The notes beneath the pieces were generated by a model. It was not told the origin of the DNA. It did no database searches and worked only from the letters and a program-made list of their open reading frames with translations. A stretch of DNA of 64,000 nt from CAITJF01 sp032654645 (GTDB lineage Bacteria; Pseudomonadota; Gammaproteobacteria; Burkholderiales; Gallionellaceae): the NCBI GenBank assembly GCA_032654645.1, contig JAULAW010000015.1, positions 1 to 64,000 of the forward strand, given 5' to 3'. Position numbers and translations under genes: made by a program. Below, one piece after another: positions 56,699 through 64,000 of the stretch. Positions within the stretch are counted from its first letter, which is position 1, and each line of letters opens with the position of its first letter.

Positions 56699-58012
56699 AT
56701 GCCCAACGCCGACTTGCTCGCCCGATCCATCGCTTCCGTATGGCATCCGTGCACGCAAATGAAGCGGCACGAGACTTTGCCGCTGGTGCCGATTGCGCGC
56801 GGCGCGGGGGTGTGGCTGTATGACTTCGACGGCAAGCGTTATCTGGATGCGGTGAGTTCGTGGTGGGTAAATTTGTTCGGGCACTGCAACCCGCGCATCA
56901 ACGCCGCGATTACCGATCAGCTTGGCAAGCTGGAGCATGTGATGCTGGCGGGATTTACGCATGAGCCGGTGGTGGAGTTGTCCGAACGGCTCGCGCAACT
57001 GGCGCCCGCCGGGCTGGGGCATTGCTTTTATGCTTCGGACGGCGCATCGGCGACGGAGATTGCGCTGAAGATGAGCGCGCACTACTGGCGCAACCGGGGC
57101 AAGCCAAATAAATCAGGCTTTATCAGCCTGCAAAACAGTTATCACGGTGAGACGCTGGGGGCGCTTTCGGTCACAGATGTGGCGCTATTCCGCGATGCCT
57201 ATGGTGCGCTGCTGAAACAGAATGCCACGATGACAAGCCCGGACTGGCGCGATGCGGCAGCGGGAGAAAGCGCCGCAGATTATGCGCTGCGTTGCGCGGA
57301 CAACCTGGAAGCGCATTTGCAGCAGCATCACGATAGCATCGCCGCATTCATTGTGGAGCCTTTGGTGCAGGGCGCGGCAGGCATGGCCATGTATCACCCG
57401 GTTTATCTGCAACGCGCCCGCGCGTTGTGCGATCAATATCAGGTGCATCTCATCGCCGATGAAATTGCGGTGGGCATGGGGCGCACGGGGACGATGTTTG
57501 CGTGCGGGCAGGCCGGCACCCGCCCCGATTTCCTGCTACTGTCGAAAGGCATCAGCGGCGGCTATCTGCCGCTTTCGGTGGTGATGGCCGCCGATGGCAT
57601 TTACCATGCGTTTTATGCCGACGAGATGGCGCGCGGTTTTCTGCATTCGCATTCCTACACCGGAAACCCTCTGGCCTGCCGTGCCGCGCTGGCCACGCTG
57701 GATATTTTCGGGCAGGACGATGTGCTGAGCGCCAATCGCGGCAAAGCCGCCTATTTCAACCGCATTGCCACGCCGTTGCGCGAGCATCCAAAGGTGCGCC
57801 ACTTCCGCAACACGGGAATGATCTGGGCGTTCGAGGTGGATAGTCCGCACGCCGATTTTGCGCAGCGATGTTTTACGTTCGCGTTGCAACAGGAATTGCT
57901 GTTGCGCCCGATAGGTAATACGGTATATTTCATGCCTCCTTATGTAATTGCAGAAGAAGAGATGCAAATGCTGGTAACGCGCACGCTGAACATCGTTGAA
58001 GCACTGACATGA
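56699..58012 (+). CDS. bioA: Adenosylmethionine-8-amino-7-oxononanoate aminotransferase
   Basis: 437 residues from the ATG at 56699 (MPNADLLARSIASVWHPCTQ), the family start; an upstream open extension is rejected. PLP-dependent class III aminotransferase: WHPCTQM and WWVNLFGHCNPRIN at the N-terminus, SYHGETLGALSVTD, DEIAVGMGRTG and the PLP lysine in LLLSKGISGGYLP. It makes 7,8-diaminopelargonate in biotin synthesis using SAM as amino donor. The other bio genes are not in the window. It overlaps dacB by 4 bp (ATGA). Confidence 0.96.
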   Translation: MPNADLLARSIASVWHPCTQMKRHETLPLVPIARGAGVWLYDFDGKRYLDAVSSWWVNLFGHCNPRINAAITDQLGKLEHVMLAGFTHEPVVELSERLAQLAPAGLGHCFYASDGASATEIALKMSAHYWRNRGKPNKSGFISLQNSYHGETLGALSVTDVALFRDAYGALLKQNATMTSPDWRDAAAGESAADYALRCADNLEAHLQQHHDSIAAFIVEPLVQGAAGMAMYHPVYLQRARALCDQYQVHLIADEIAVGMGRTGTMFACGQAGTRPDFLLLSKGISGGYLPLSVVMAADGIYHAFYADEMARGFLHSHSYTGNPLACRAALATLDIFGQDDVLSANRGKAAYFNRIATPLREHPKVRHFRNTGMIWAFEVDSPHADFAQRCFTFALQQELLLRPIGNTVYFMPPYVIAEEEMQMLVTRTLNIVEALT

Positions 58013-59412
58013 AGATGCAAATGAAGTTTTTTTACACACTGTTTATCGCCCTTTGCCTGTCCGCCAGCGCGCGCGCTGCCGCGCTGCCGCCAGCCGTGCG
58101 CGATGCCTTGCAGCAAGCGCATATTCCGCTCGCCAGCGTCGGCATTGAAGTGCGCGAGGTAAATGCGCGCACGCCACTCCTCAGCGTGAATGCCCGGCAT
58201 CCGATGAACCCGGCTTCGACCATGAAGCTGATTACCACCTTCGCCGGGCTGGAGTTGCTGGGCCCGGCCTATAGCTGGAAGACAGAAGCGTATCTCGACG
58301 GCAAGCTGGAGCAGGGCGTGTTGCAAGGCGATCTCATTCTGAAAGGCTACGGCGATCCCAAACTGACCATCGAGCAATTCTGGCTGTGGCTGCATGAATT
58401 ACGCCAACGCGGTTTGCGCGATATTCGCGGCGATGTGGTGCTGGACCGCAGTTTTTTTGAAAACACCAATCACGATCCGGCGGAATTTGATAACGATCCA
58501 ACCCGCGCATACAACGTCGGGCCCAATGCGTTATTGCTCAACTTCAACGCGCTGCACTTGCGCCTGATGCCCAACGAGATGCAAACCAGCGCGCTGCTTG
58601 ATCCGGACTTGTCCGGCTACACACTCGACAACCGCATCTCGACTGCCGCCCAACTGCCATGCAATGGCAACGATACTTACAAAGCCCGCCTGGATGGACG
58701 CAGCATTATATTGGAAGGCCGAATTCCAGGGGCTTGCGGTGAGGTGGAGAGTTATTTTTCACTGTTGCCGCATGGCGATTATTTCTTCGCGGTATTCAGC
58801 GCGTTGTGGCAAGAACTCGGTGGCACGGTGCAAGGTAAATTTCGTGAAGGCAGAGCGCCAGCCGATCAGGTAACGTTTTCCACACACCTATCGCCACAGT
58901 TGTCGGAAGTAATCCGCGACATTAATAAATTCAGCAACAACACCATGGCACGACAATTGTTCCTGACGTTGGGCACAGCAGAAAATACGCCAGGCAACAT
59001 CACGCGCAGCACCGCTGCTGTGCATCAATGGTTAAACAAACAACAACTGCTATTCCCGGAGCTGGTTTTGGAAAACGGTGCGGGGCTGTCGCGCTCGGAA
59101 AGCATCACCGTACAGCATCTCACTGATATTTTGCAACGCGCTGCGCGTAGCCCGTTCTCTGCTGAAATGGAAGCATCACTGCCGATATTAGGCATGGACG
59201 GCACGGTAAAAAAACGTTTTCATGATAGCGAAATCGCCGGTCATGCGCACCTCAAAACCGGCACGCTGGAAGGGGTAAAAACCATTGCCGGGTACGTCCA
59301 TGCCAAGAGCGGCAAACAATGGATCATGGTGTTTATTATCAACCACCCGAATGCCTCTTTGGGGCAGCCCGCACAGGATGCGCTGATCGAGTGGCTGCAA
59401 AAAAGATATTGA
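58009..59412 (+). CDS. dacB: D-alanyl-D-alanine carboxypeptidase/endopeptidase (PBP4)
   Basis: 467 residues. Signal peptide MKMQMKFFYTLFIALCLSAS..ARA with AxA cleavage. Class C PBP motifs: SxxK as STMK (about residue 70), SxN as SNN (KFSNNTMARQ) and KTG (HLKTGTLEGV). The inserted domain between SxxK and SxN is present, giving the usual length. It trims and cleaves peptidoglycan crosslinks in the periplasm. Coupled to bioA by ATGA, an unusual functional pairing. Confidence 0.95.
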   Translation: MKMQMKFFYTLFIALCLSASARAAALPPAVRDALQQAHIPLASVGIEVREVNARTPLLSVNARHPMNPASTMKLITTFAGLELLGPAYSWKTEAYLDGKLEQGVLQGDLILKGYGDPKLTIEQFWLWLHELRQRGLRDIRGDVVLDRSFFENTNHDPAEFDNDPTRAYNVGPNALLLNFNALHLRLMPNEMQTSALLDPDLSGYTLDNRISTAAQLPCNGNDTYKARLDGRSIILEGRIPGACGEVESYFSLLPHGDYFFAVFSALWQELGGTVQGKFREGRAPADQVTFSTHLSPQLSEVIRDINKFSNNTMARQLFLTLGTAENTPGNITRSTAAVHQWLNKQQLLFPELVLENGAGLSRSESITVQHLTDILQRAARSPFSAEMEASLPILGMDGTVKKRFHDSEIAGHAHLKTGTLEGVKTIAGYVHAKSGKQWIMVFIINHPNASLGQPAQDALIEWLQKRY

Positions 59413-59572
59413 ATGATTGCGGGTTCACTTAGAAAATAAAAAGCTCACAAGCGCGGCTTTCGTAATACTAATTTCCTGTGCTATGCTCCGCCGTAATAAA
59501 TAAAATTGTTTTATTTGAAACGTGCCAACCTCGTTTGGATTTTCGCCGATAATATTTTTAAGGAGTGAATTT

Positions 59573-60136
59573 ATGTTGTTACGCTGTATTTTTACACTTT
59601 CCCTGTTGGCTGCCAGTGCCACGTCATTTGCGGATGCTCTGGATATTAACTTGCGAGATAAAAGCGCCCAATTGCAGTACCAGTTTTCGAAGGGTAGCGA
59701 CGCCCTCGGCAAATCCGATTTTCATTTTGGCGGCCTTTTTACCACTAACAATAACTTGCTCGCTGATTTTGGTATTTTGGTGAGGAATGAATTGGGTAGC
59801 AACGCTCCCGGAGTAGCTGTTGGTGTCGGGATAAAAGGCTTGGTAGCCAGGGTAAAGCCCGACAATATGTCGGCCTTGTCCGTGGGAGGGCAAGTGCGTT
59901 ACTCGCCACCAGCAGATCCCCGTTTTGGCATGGTCGGTGAGTTTTATTTTTCCCCGAACATTGTCACATTTGGCGATGCTGACCGCTTTTATGAAACAGG
60001 ATTACGCTTGGAGTATGGGGTGACACCACGAGCAGTAGCTTATCTTGGTTATCGAAAAATAAAATTTGGTCTTAAATCTGGAAATGACGCCACACTTGAT
60101 GATGGCGGGCATATTGGGGTAAGGGTGATGTTTTAA
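59573..60136 (+). CDS. YfaZ family outer-membrane protein
   Basis: 187 residues from the ATG at 59573 (AAGGAG 9 bp upstream). Signal peptide MLLRCIFTLSLLAASATSFA; the mature part is a small beta barrel with alternating strands (LSVGGQVRYSPP, MVGEFYFSPNIVTFGDADRF) and a C-terminal Phe (RVMF), typical of outer-membrane proteins. The YfaZ family has no firm function. An extended -10 (TGCTATGCT at 59479-59487) may be its promoter. Convergent with ubiD across a terminator. Confidence 0.8.
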   Translation: MLLRCIFTLSLLAASATSFADALDINLRDKSAQLQYQFSKGSDALGKSDFHFGGLFTTNNNLLADFGILVRNELGSNAPGVAVGVGIKGLVARVKPDNMSALSVGGQVRYSPPADPRFGMVGEFYFSPNIVTFGDADRFYETGLRLEYGVTPRAVAYLGYRKIKFGLKSGNDATLDDGGHIGVRVMF

Positions 60137-60207
60137 TCCAGCTTGATGGCATGATAAATATGCCGCCCCTAATGATGAAACGCGCCATGCCCGTTTCACG
60201 TTAATAC

Positions 60208-60240
60208 ACAAAAAGCCGAACTTGTTTCGGCTTTATTGTG
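60208..60240. terminator. Bidirectional terminator between yfaZ-like gene and ubiD
   Basis: AAAGCCGAA (60212-60220) pairs with TTCGGCTTT (60226-60234), extended outward by CACAA / TTGTG with a small bulge. A- and T-runs flank the stem on either side, so it can act in both directions. Confidence 0.8.
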
Positions 60241-60250
60241 GCAGATAAAT

Positions 60251-61714
60251 TTACAACCCCAGCTCACCCCACATCGCATCCACCTTCGCCTTCACCGCTG
60301 CGTCCATGACGATGGGCGTGCCCCATTCACGTTGCGTTTCGCTTGGCCACTTATTGGTTGCATCCAGCCCCATTTTGCCGCCTAACCCTGATACCGGGCT
60401 GGCGAAATCCAAATAATCGATCGGCGTATTCTCTATCAGCAATGTGTCTCGCACCGGATCAATGCGGGTGGTAATTGCCCAGATCACTTCTTGCCAGTTG
60501 CGGATGTCAATGTCGTCATCCACTACGATGATGAACTTGGTATACATAAACTGGCGCAAATAAGACCAGATGCCGAACATCACGCGCTTGGCGTGTCCCG
60601 GATACTGCTTCTTGATGGACACCACCGCGAGACGGTACGAACAGCCTTCCGGCGGTAAATAGAAATCCATAATTTCGGGAAATTGCTTTTGCAGCAGCGG
60701 CACAAATACTTCATTAAGCGCCACGCCCAGTATGGCTGGTTCGTCGGGCGGCTTGCCGGTGTAGGTGGAGTGGTAAATTGGATCGCGGCGCATGGTGATG
60801 CGGGCTATGGTGAATACAGGAAACTTATCCTGCTCGTTGTAGTATCCGGTATGGTCGCCATAAGGCCCTTCCATCGCCGTTTCTTCTGGATGGATCACGC
60901 CTTCTAAAACGATTTCGGCACTTGCGGGTACTTGCAAATCGCTACCCAGACATTTCACCAACTCGGTTTTGCTTCCGCGCAACAAACCCGCAAATTGGTA
61001 TTCGGAAAGGCTATCCGGCACCGGGGTGACCGCGCCAAGAATCGTCGCTGGGTCGGCGCCGATTACCACAGCGACGGGATACGGTTGGCCGGGGTGCGCC
61101 TTGCGCCAGTCCTGAAAATCCAGCGCGCCGCCGCGATGAGCCAGCCAACGCATGATTACCTTGTTTGGGCCGATCACCTGCTGGCGATAGATACCAAGAT
61201 TTTGGCGCGGCTTGTTTGGCCCGCGCGTGACCACCAAGCCCCAGGTAATCAGCGGCGCAACATCGCCGGGCCAGCATGTCTGGATTGGCAACTTGCCCAA
61301 GTCCACCTCGCTGCCTTCCCACACCAATTCCTGACAAGGTGCGCTGGAAACCACCTTGGGCGACATATTAAGCACCTGTTTCAACACCGGCCATTTCTCC
61401 CATGCGTCCTTCAGGCCCTTGGGAGGCTCCGGTTCTTTCAGGTAAGCCAGCAGCTTGCCCAATTCGCGCAAAGCGCTGACGTTTTCCTCGCCCATGCCAA
61501 ACGCCACGCGGCGCGGTGTACCAAATAGATTCGCCAATACCGGCATATTATGCCCGACAGGTTTTTCAAACAGCACGGCAGGGCCTTGAGCGCGCAACAC
61601 ACGGTCGCAGATTTCGGTCATTTCCAAGCTTGGGGAAACTGGCACGCTTACGCGCTTGAGCTCGCCTATTTTTTCAAGTTGTGCGATGAAATCGCGCAGG
61701 TCATGGTGTTTCAT
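60251..61714 (-). CDS. ubiD: UbiD family 4-hydroxy-3-polyprenylbenzoate decarboxylase
   Basis: 487 residues, the normal length. MKHHDLRDFIAQLEKIGELK at the start; the prFMN/metal region includes MRWLAHRGGALDFQDWRKAH, and EGPYGDHTGYYNEQDKFPVF holds the catalytic acid residues. It decarboxylates the aromatic ring in ubiquinone synthesis with the prenylated flavin made by UbiX. Preceded on the minus strand by a family 1 repeat and the two acyltransferases. Confidence 0.96.
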   Translation of the reverse strand: MKHHDLRDFIAQLEKIGELKRVSVPVSPSLEMTEICDRVLRAQGPAVLFEKPVGHNMPVLANLFGTPRRVAFGMGEENVSALRELGKLLAYLKEPEPPKGLKDAWEKWPVLKQVLNMSPKVVSSAPCQELVWEGSEVDLGKLPIQTCWPGDVAPLITWGLVVTRGPNKPRQNLGIYRQQVIGPNKVIMRWLAHRGGALDFQDWRKAHPGQPYPVAVVIGADPATILGAVTPVPDSLSEYQFAGLLRGSKTELVKCLGSDLQVPASAEIVLEGVIHPEETAMEGPYGDHTGYYNEQDKFPVFTIARITMRRDPIYHSTYTGKPPDEPAILGVALNEVFVPLLQKQFPEIMDFYLPPEGCSYRLAVVSIKKQYPGHAKRVMFGIWSYLRQFMYTKFIIVVDDDIDIRNWQEVIWAITTRIDPVRDTLLIENTPIDYLDFASPVSGLGGKMGLDATNKWPSETQREWGTPIVMDAAVKAKVDAMWGELGL

Positions 61715-61730
61715 TTCTTCTCCTTATGAG

Positions 61731-61786
61731 CTTGTAGTACGTAGCAAGTAGTCAATCCGGCTTTGCTACAAGTTACAGGCTACCAG
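61731..61786. repeat. Dispersed hairpin repeat, family 1 (copy 4)
   Basis: CTTGTAGTACGTAGCAAGTAG, then GTAGCAA (61741-61747) pairing with TTGCTAC (61763-61769), then ACAAGTTACAGGCTACCAGC. It fills the gap between the acyltransferase stop (61787) and the ubiD start. Confidence 0.6.
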
Positions 61787-62656
61787 CTAATAAAACCTTT
61801 CTTCGCCTTCCGGCCTGGTCTTGAAGCGTTTGTGCAGCCAAAAATATTGCTCCGGCATTTCGCGCACACGCTGCTCAATAAATTCGTTGACGCGGCGCGT
61901 ATCGGCCACATCATCCCCGGTTGGATAATTTTCCCAGGCCGGATAAAAGGTCAGCACATAACCTGCCGCTCCGGGTAGCAAACGCGTGATGCTGGGCACA
62001 ACTTTCGCGCCTGTCATCTGAGCGATGCGCGGCACAGAAGTCATCGTTGCAGCCAGCACACCGAAAAACGGAATGAACGCGCCAGCCTTGACGCCTTGGT
62101 CCTGATCCGGCGGATAAATGAAAGGGCAGCCTTCGCGCATACCCTTGAGGATGGGGCGCAGTCCCTGTTGGCGCGAATAGAGCCGCTGCTTACAGAAGCG
62201 GGCGCGCTTCTTCAGCAGCAAGTCAGTCAGGTAAATGTTCTTCTGGTTCGCATACATACACACGGTATCGGAATGCTGCGCAATCCATTGCCCGCCAGCA
62301 TCCATACCGACGAAATGCGGCGTAAGCAGGATGGCGGGATGGCCTTTGATCGCCTCGAAGTGTTCCACGCCATCGACACGGATCAGACTGCGGATGCGTT
62401 CTGCACTCGACCACCACAAGATGGTGCGCTCGATGATGCCGCGCCCGAACATTTTGAAGTGATCACGCACCAGTCGTGCGCGCTGATCATCGCTCATGCT
62501 TGGAAAGCACAAGCGCAGATTGATGGTCGCCACGCGCCGCCGCTCCGCAGCCAATAGATGGAGCAGCAAACCCAGCGCGTTGCCGATCCACACCAGCACG
62601 CGGAATGGAAGAAAGTGCATCAGCCACAGCAGAAACACCCCCAGCCGAGCTAGCAT
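61787..62656 (-). CDS. LpxL/HtrB-family lipid A acyltransferase (downstream copy)
   Basis: 289 residues. One N-terminal membrane segment, then the acyltransferase motif H-x4-D as HFVGMD (in LLTPHFVGMDAGGQ) and the downstream PPDQDQGVKAGAFIPFFGV block. LpxL-type enzymes add a secondary acyl chain to Kdo2-lipid IVA at the inner membrane. Which chain and position (LpxL or LpxM role) is not decided by the sequence. It overlaps the upstream paralogue by 7 bp. Confidence 0.9.
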   Translation of the reverse strand: MLARLGVFLLWLMHFLPFRVLVWIGNALGLLLHLLAAERRRVATINLRLCFPSMSDDQRARLVRDHFKMFGRGIIERTILWWSSAERIRSLIRVDGVEHFEAIKGHPAILLTPHFVGMDAGGQWIAQHSDTVCMYANQKNIYLTDLLLKKRARFCKQRLYSRQQGLRPILKGMREGCPFIYPPDQDQGVKAGAFIPFFGVLAATMTSVPRIAQMTGAKVVPSITRLLPGAAGYVLTFYPAWENYPTGDDVADTRRVNEFIEQRVREMPEQYFWLHKRFKTRPEGEERFY

Positions 62657-63531
62657 GCCAGCTCCTTGGCCTCAGGCGGCAACACGCCTTGCGGAACTTT
62701 GTAACGGTTATAACTCCACAAATACTGGGCGGGAGAAATCGCGATTACGCGCTCCATGGCCGCATTGATTTGCAGTGGCACGGATTTGGAAAAATCCAGT
62801 GGCAATGTCTCGAAACGCAGGGCGTAGCCAGCGCCGTGTGGCAGGCGTTCGGCATAAACCAATATAACTGTCGCACCGCTCTTCTGAGCAAGCCGCCCAC
62901 TCAATGTCATGGTGTAAGCCGGGCGTGAAAAGAAATTCACCCACTCACCCTCACCTTGGCTGGGGACTTGGTCTGGTAGCAATCCAATTGCCTCCCCGCG
63001 TTTGAGTGCCTTGTACAGTAAACGCACACCACTGACATCAGCCGTTGCCAAACGGGCTAACCCGCGTTCGCGGCCGCCACGCATCACTGTTTCCAGCCAA
63101 TATTGTTTGGGAGAGCGATATAAATTTGTCAGCGGCAGATGCTGCCCTATGTAGAATGCGACCACTTCAAAACAACCCCAATGTGGGGTGAGAAAAATAA
63201 TGCCTTTACCACGGGCATGGGCTACTTCGACATGTTCCCATCCATGACAGCTTCTTACCGTGGCACAGACTTCATCATATGGCCTGCCCCATATCCACGG
63301 CAATTCGACGATACTTTTCCCCGCTTCGTCTATGGCCCGGCTAAGCAAGGTGGCATAATTTTTTTCATCGGAAACTAGGCGCGACTGGCGCAGATTCTCT
63401 TCGGTGCGGGCAGCATACTGCTTGGACAGGAAAAAAGTGAGGCGCCCGAGTATCACGCCCAAGCCATGCAAGGCGCGCAAGGGTAACCATGCAAGGAAGC
63501 GAAAAATGGTTTTGAAAAAAAAAGAGGGCAT
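62650..63531 (-). CDS. LpxL/HtrB-family lipid A acyltransferase (upstream copy)
   Basis: 293 residues from the ATG at 63531; a TTG at 63549 is the alternative. Hydrophobic N-terminus, then H-x4-E as HWGCFE in LTPHWGCFEVVAF and LLPDQVPSQGEGEWVNFFSR. It is a diverged paralogue of the next gene, so the pair may add the two secondary chains of lipid A in turn. Divergent from metK; 68 bp separate the starts, the usual layout in Betaproteobacteria. Confidence 0.9.
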   Translation of the reverse strand: MPSFFFKTIFRFLAWLPLRALHGLGVILGRLTFFLSKQYAARTEENLRQSRLVSDEKNYATLLSRAIDEAGKSIVELPWIWGRPYDEVCATVRSCHGWEHVEVAHARGKGIIFLTPHWGCFEVVAFYIGQHLPLTNLYRSPKQYWLETVMRGGRERGLARLATADVSGVRLLYKALKRGEAIGLLPDQVPSQGEGEWVNFFSRPAYTMTLSGRLAQKSGATVILVYAERLPHGAGYALRFETLPLDFSKSVPLQINAAMERVIAISPAQYLWSYNRYKVPQGVLPPEAKELAC

Positions 63532-63552
63532 GAGTATTAACGCTGTCAAGTT

Positions 63553-63561
63553 TGGTACAAT
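63553..63561 (+). promoter_or_regulatory. Extended -10 element upstream of metK
   Basis: TGG-TACAAT at 63553-63561 followed by ACGCGCCC. No convincing -35 box is spaced correctly, as is common with extended -10 promoters. The discriminator is GC-rich like those of the ribosomal operons. Confidence 0.55.
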
Positions 63562-63599
63562 ACGCGCCCTAAATTTTTTGAGAGATTGAACGGAGAACC

Positions 63600-64000
63600 A
63601 TGAGCAAATTTCTGTTTACATCCGAATCGGTTTCCGAAGGCCACCCCGACAAAGTCGCGGATCAAATTTCTGATGCCATTGTGGACGCCATTCTAGCGCA
63701 GGACAAGCATTCACGCATTGCCGCTGAAACGTTGTGCAACACTGGCCTGGTCGTGCTTGCTGGCGAGATTACTACCAGCGCCAATGTGGACTACATCCAA
63801 GTGGCGCGCGACACCATCAAGCGCATCGGCTATGACAATACCGAATACGGCATTGATTACAAGGGCTGTGCCGTGCTGGTGGCCTATGACAAGCAAAGCC
63901 CTGACATCGCCCAAGGCGTAAACAAGGCCTATGACGACACTCTCGATCAAGGAGCGGGCGATCAAGGGCTGATGTTCGGTTATGCCTGCGACGAAACCGA
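63600..64000 (+). CDS. metK: S-adenosylmethionine synthetase (N-terminal part)
   Basis: The first 133 residues, cut by the window end. MSKFLFTSESVSEGHPDKVA with the catalytic His in SEGHPDK, then ISDAIVDAIL, the AAETLCNTGLVVLAGEITT strand and the conserved GAGDQGLMFGYACDET motif with its active-site loop. It makes SAM from ATP and methionine. GGAG lies 8 bp before the ATG. SAM from this enzyme feeds BioA and the DNA methyltransferase, though that gives no regulatory link. Confidence 0.97.
   Translation, partial: MSKFLFTSESVSEGHPDKVADQISDAIVDAILAQDKHSRIAAETLCNTGLVVLAGEITTSANVDYIQVARDTIKRIGYDNTEYGIDYKGCAVLVAYDKQSPDIAQGVNKAYDDTLDQGAGDQGLMFGYACDET

Overview
The window is a stretch of a betaproteobacterial chromosome. 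The best guess is a member of Nitrosomonadales close to Gallionellaceae. The evidence is the gene order, the four-cysteine form of ribosomal protein S4, infA placed between secY and rpmJ, the gatCAB operon, the UbiD and LpxL/metK neighbourhood and a GC content of roughly 55-60 percent. The family placement is inference and there is no rRNA gene here to confirm it.

Layout. 1-590: the 3' end of an unidentified + strand gene and a structured intergenic repeat. 591-7251 (- strand): the cell-shape cluster mreB-mreC-mreD-mrdA-rodA-rlpA. 7352-12527 (+): the gatC-gatA-gatB amidotransferase operon, interrupted between gatA and gatB by a small acidic ORF and a BglII-like type II restriction-modification pair. 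12632-17390: 2-Cys peroxiredoxin, a secreted hypothetical protein, an EVE-domain protein, a TauE/SafE permease and a RelA that stops before its ACT domain. 17649-20645: a large membrane PAS-PAS-PAS-GGDEF-EAL protein. 20743-53363 (- strand, about 32 kb): the translation and transcription supercluster. Read 5' to 3' on the minus strand this is tRNA-Tyr, tRNA-Gly, tRNA-Thr, tuf2, tRNA-Trp, secE, nusG, rplKAJL, rpoBC, then rpsL-rpsG-fusA-tuf1 (str), rpsJ to rpsQ (S10), rplN to rpmJ (spc, with infA) and rpsM to rplQ (alpha). 53564-60136: mlaA, htpX (-), a hicAB toxin-antitoxin pair, bioA-dacB and a YfaZ-type outer-membrane protein. 60251-63531 (-): ubiD and two LpxL-family acyltransferases. 63600-end: the start of metK.

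How it works together. Promoter-like sequences can be read at the classical boundaries of the tyrU-tufB, str, S10, spc and alpha operons. Four of the five carry a GC-rich discriminator just after the -10 box, the signature of growth-rate and (p)ppGpp control, and a monofunctional RelA is encoded in the same window. The two tuf genes encode identical proteins and share a nucleotide-identical 5' portion.

The accessory interest lies in the restriction-modification insertion inside an essential operon, the hicAB module with an operator-like inverted repeat, and several families of small hairpin repeats that sit inside operons (gatC/gatA, rpsG/fusA, rplK/nusG, rpsJ/rplC, tuf/rpsJ, tuf2/trpT, rpoB/rpoC) and once in frame inside gatB. 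I found no CRISPR array, no intact insertion sequence and no rRNA. No clearly new multi-gene system can be demonstrated from the sequence alone; the closest candidate is the three-gene insertion in gatCAB.
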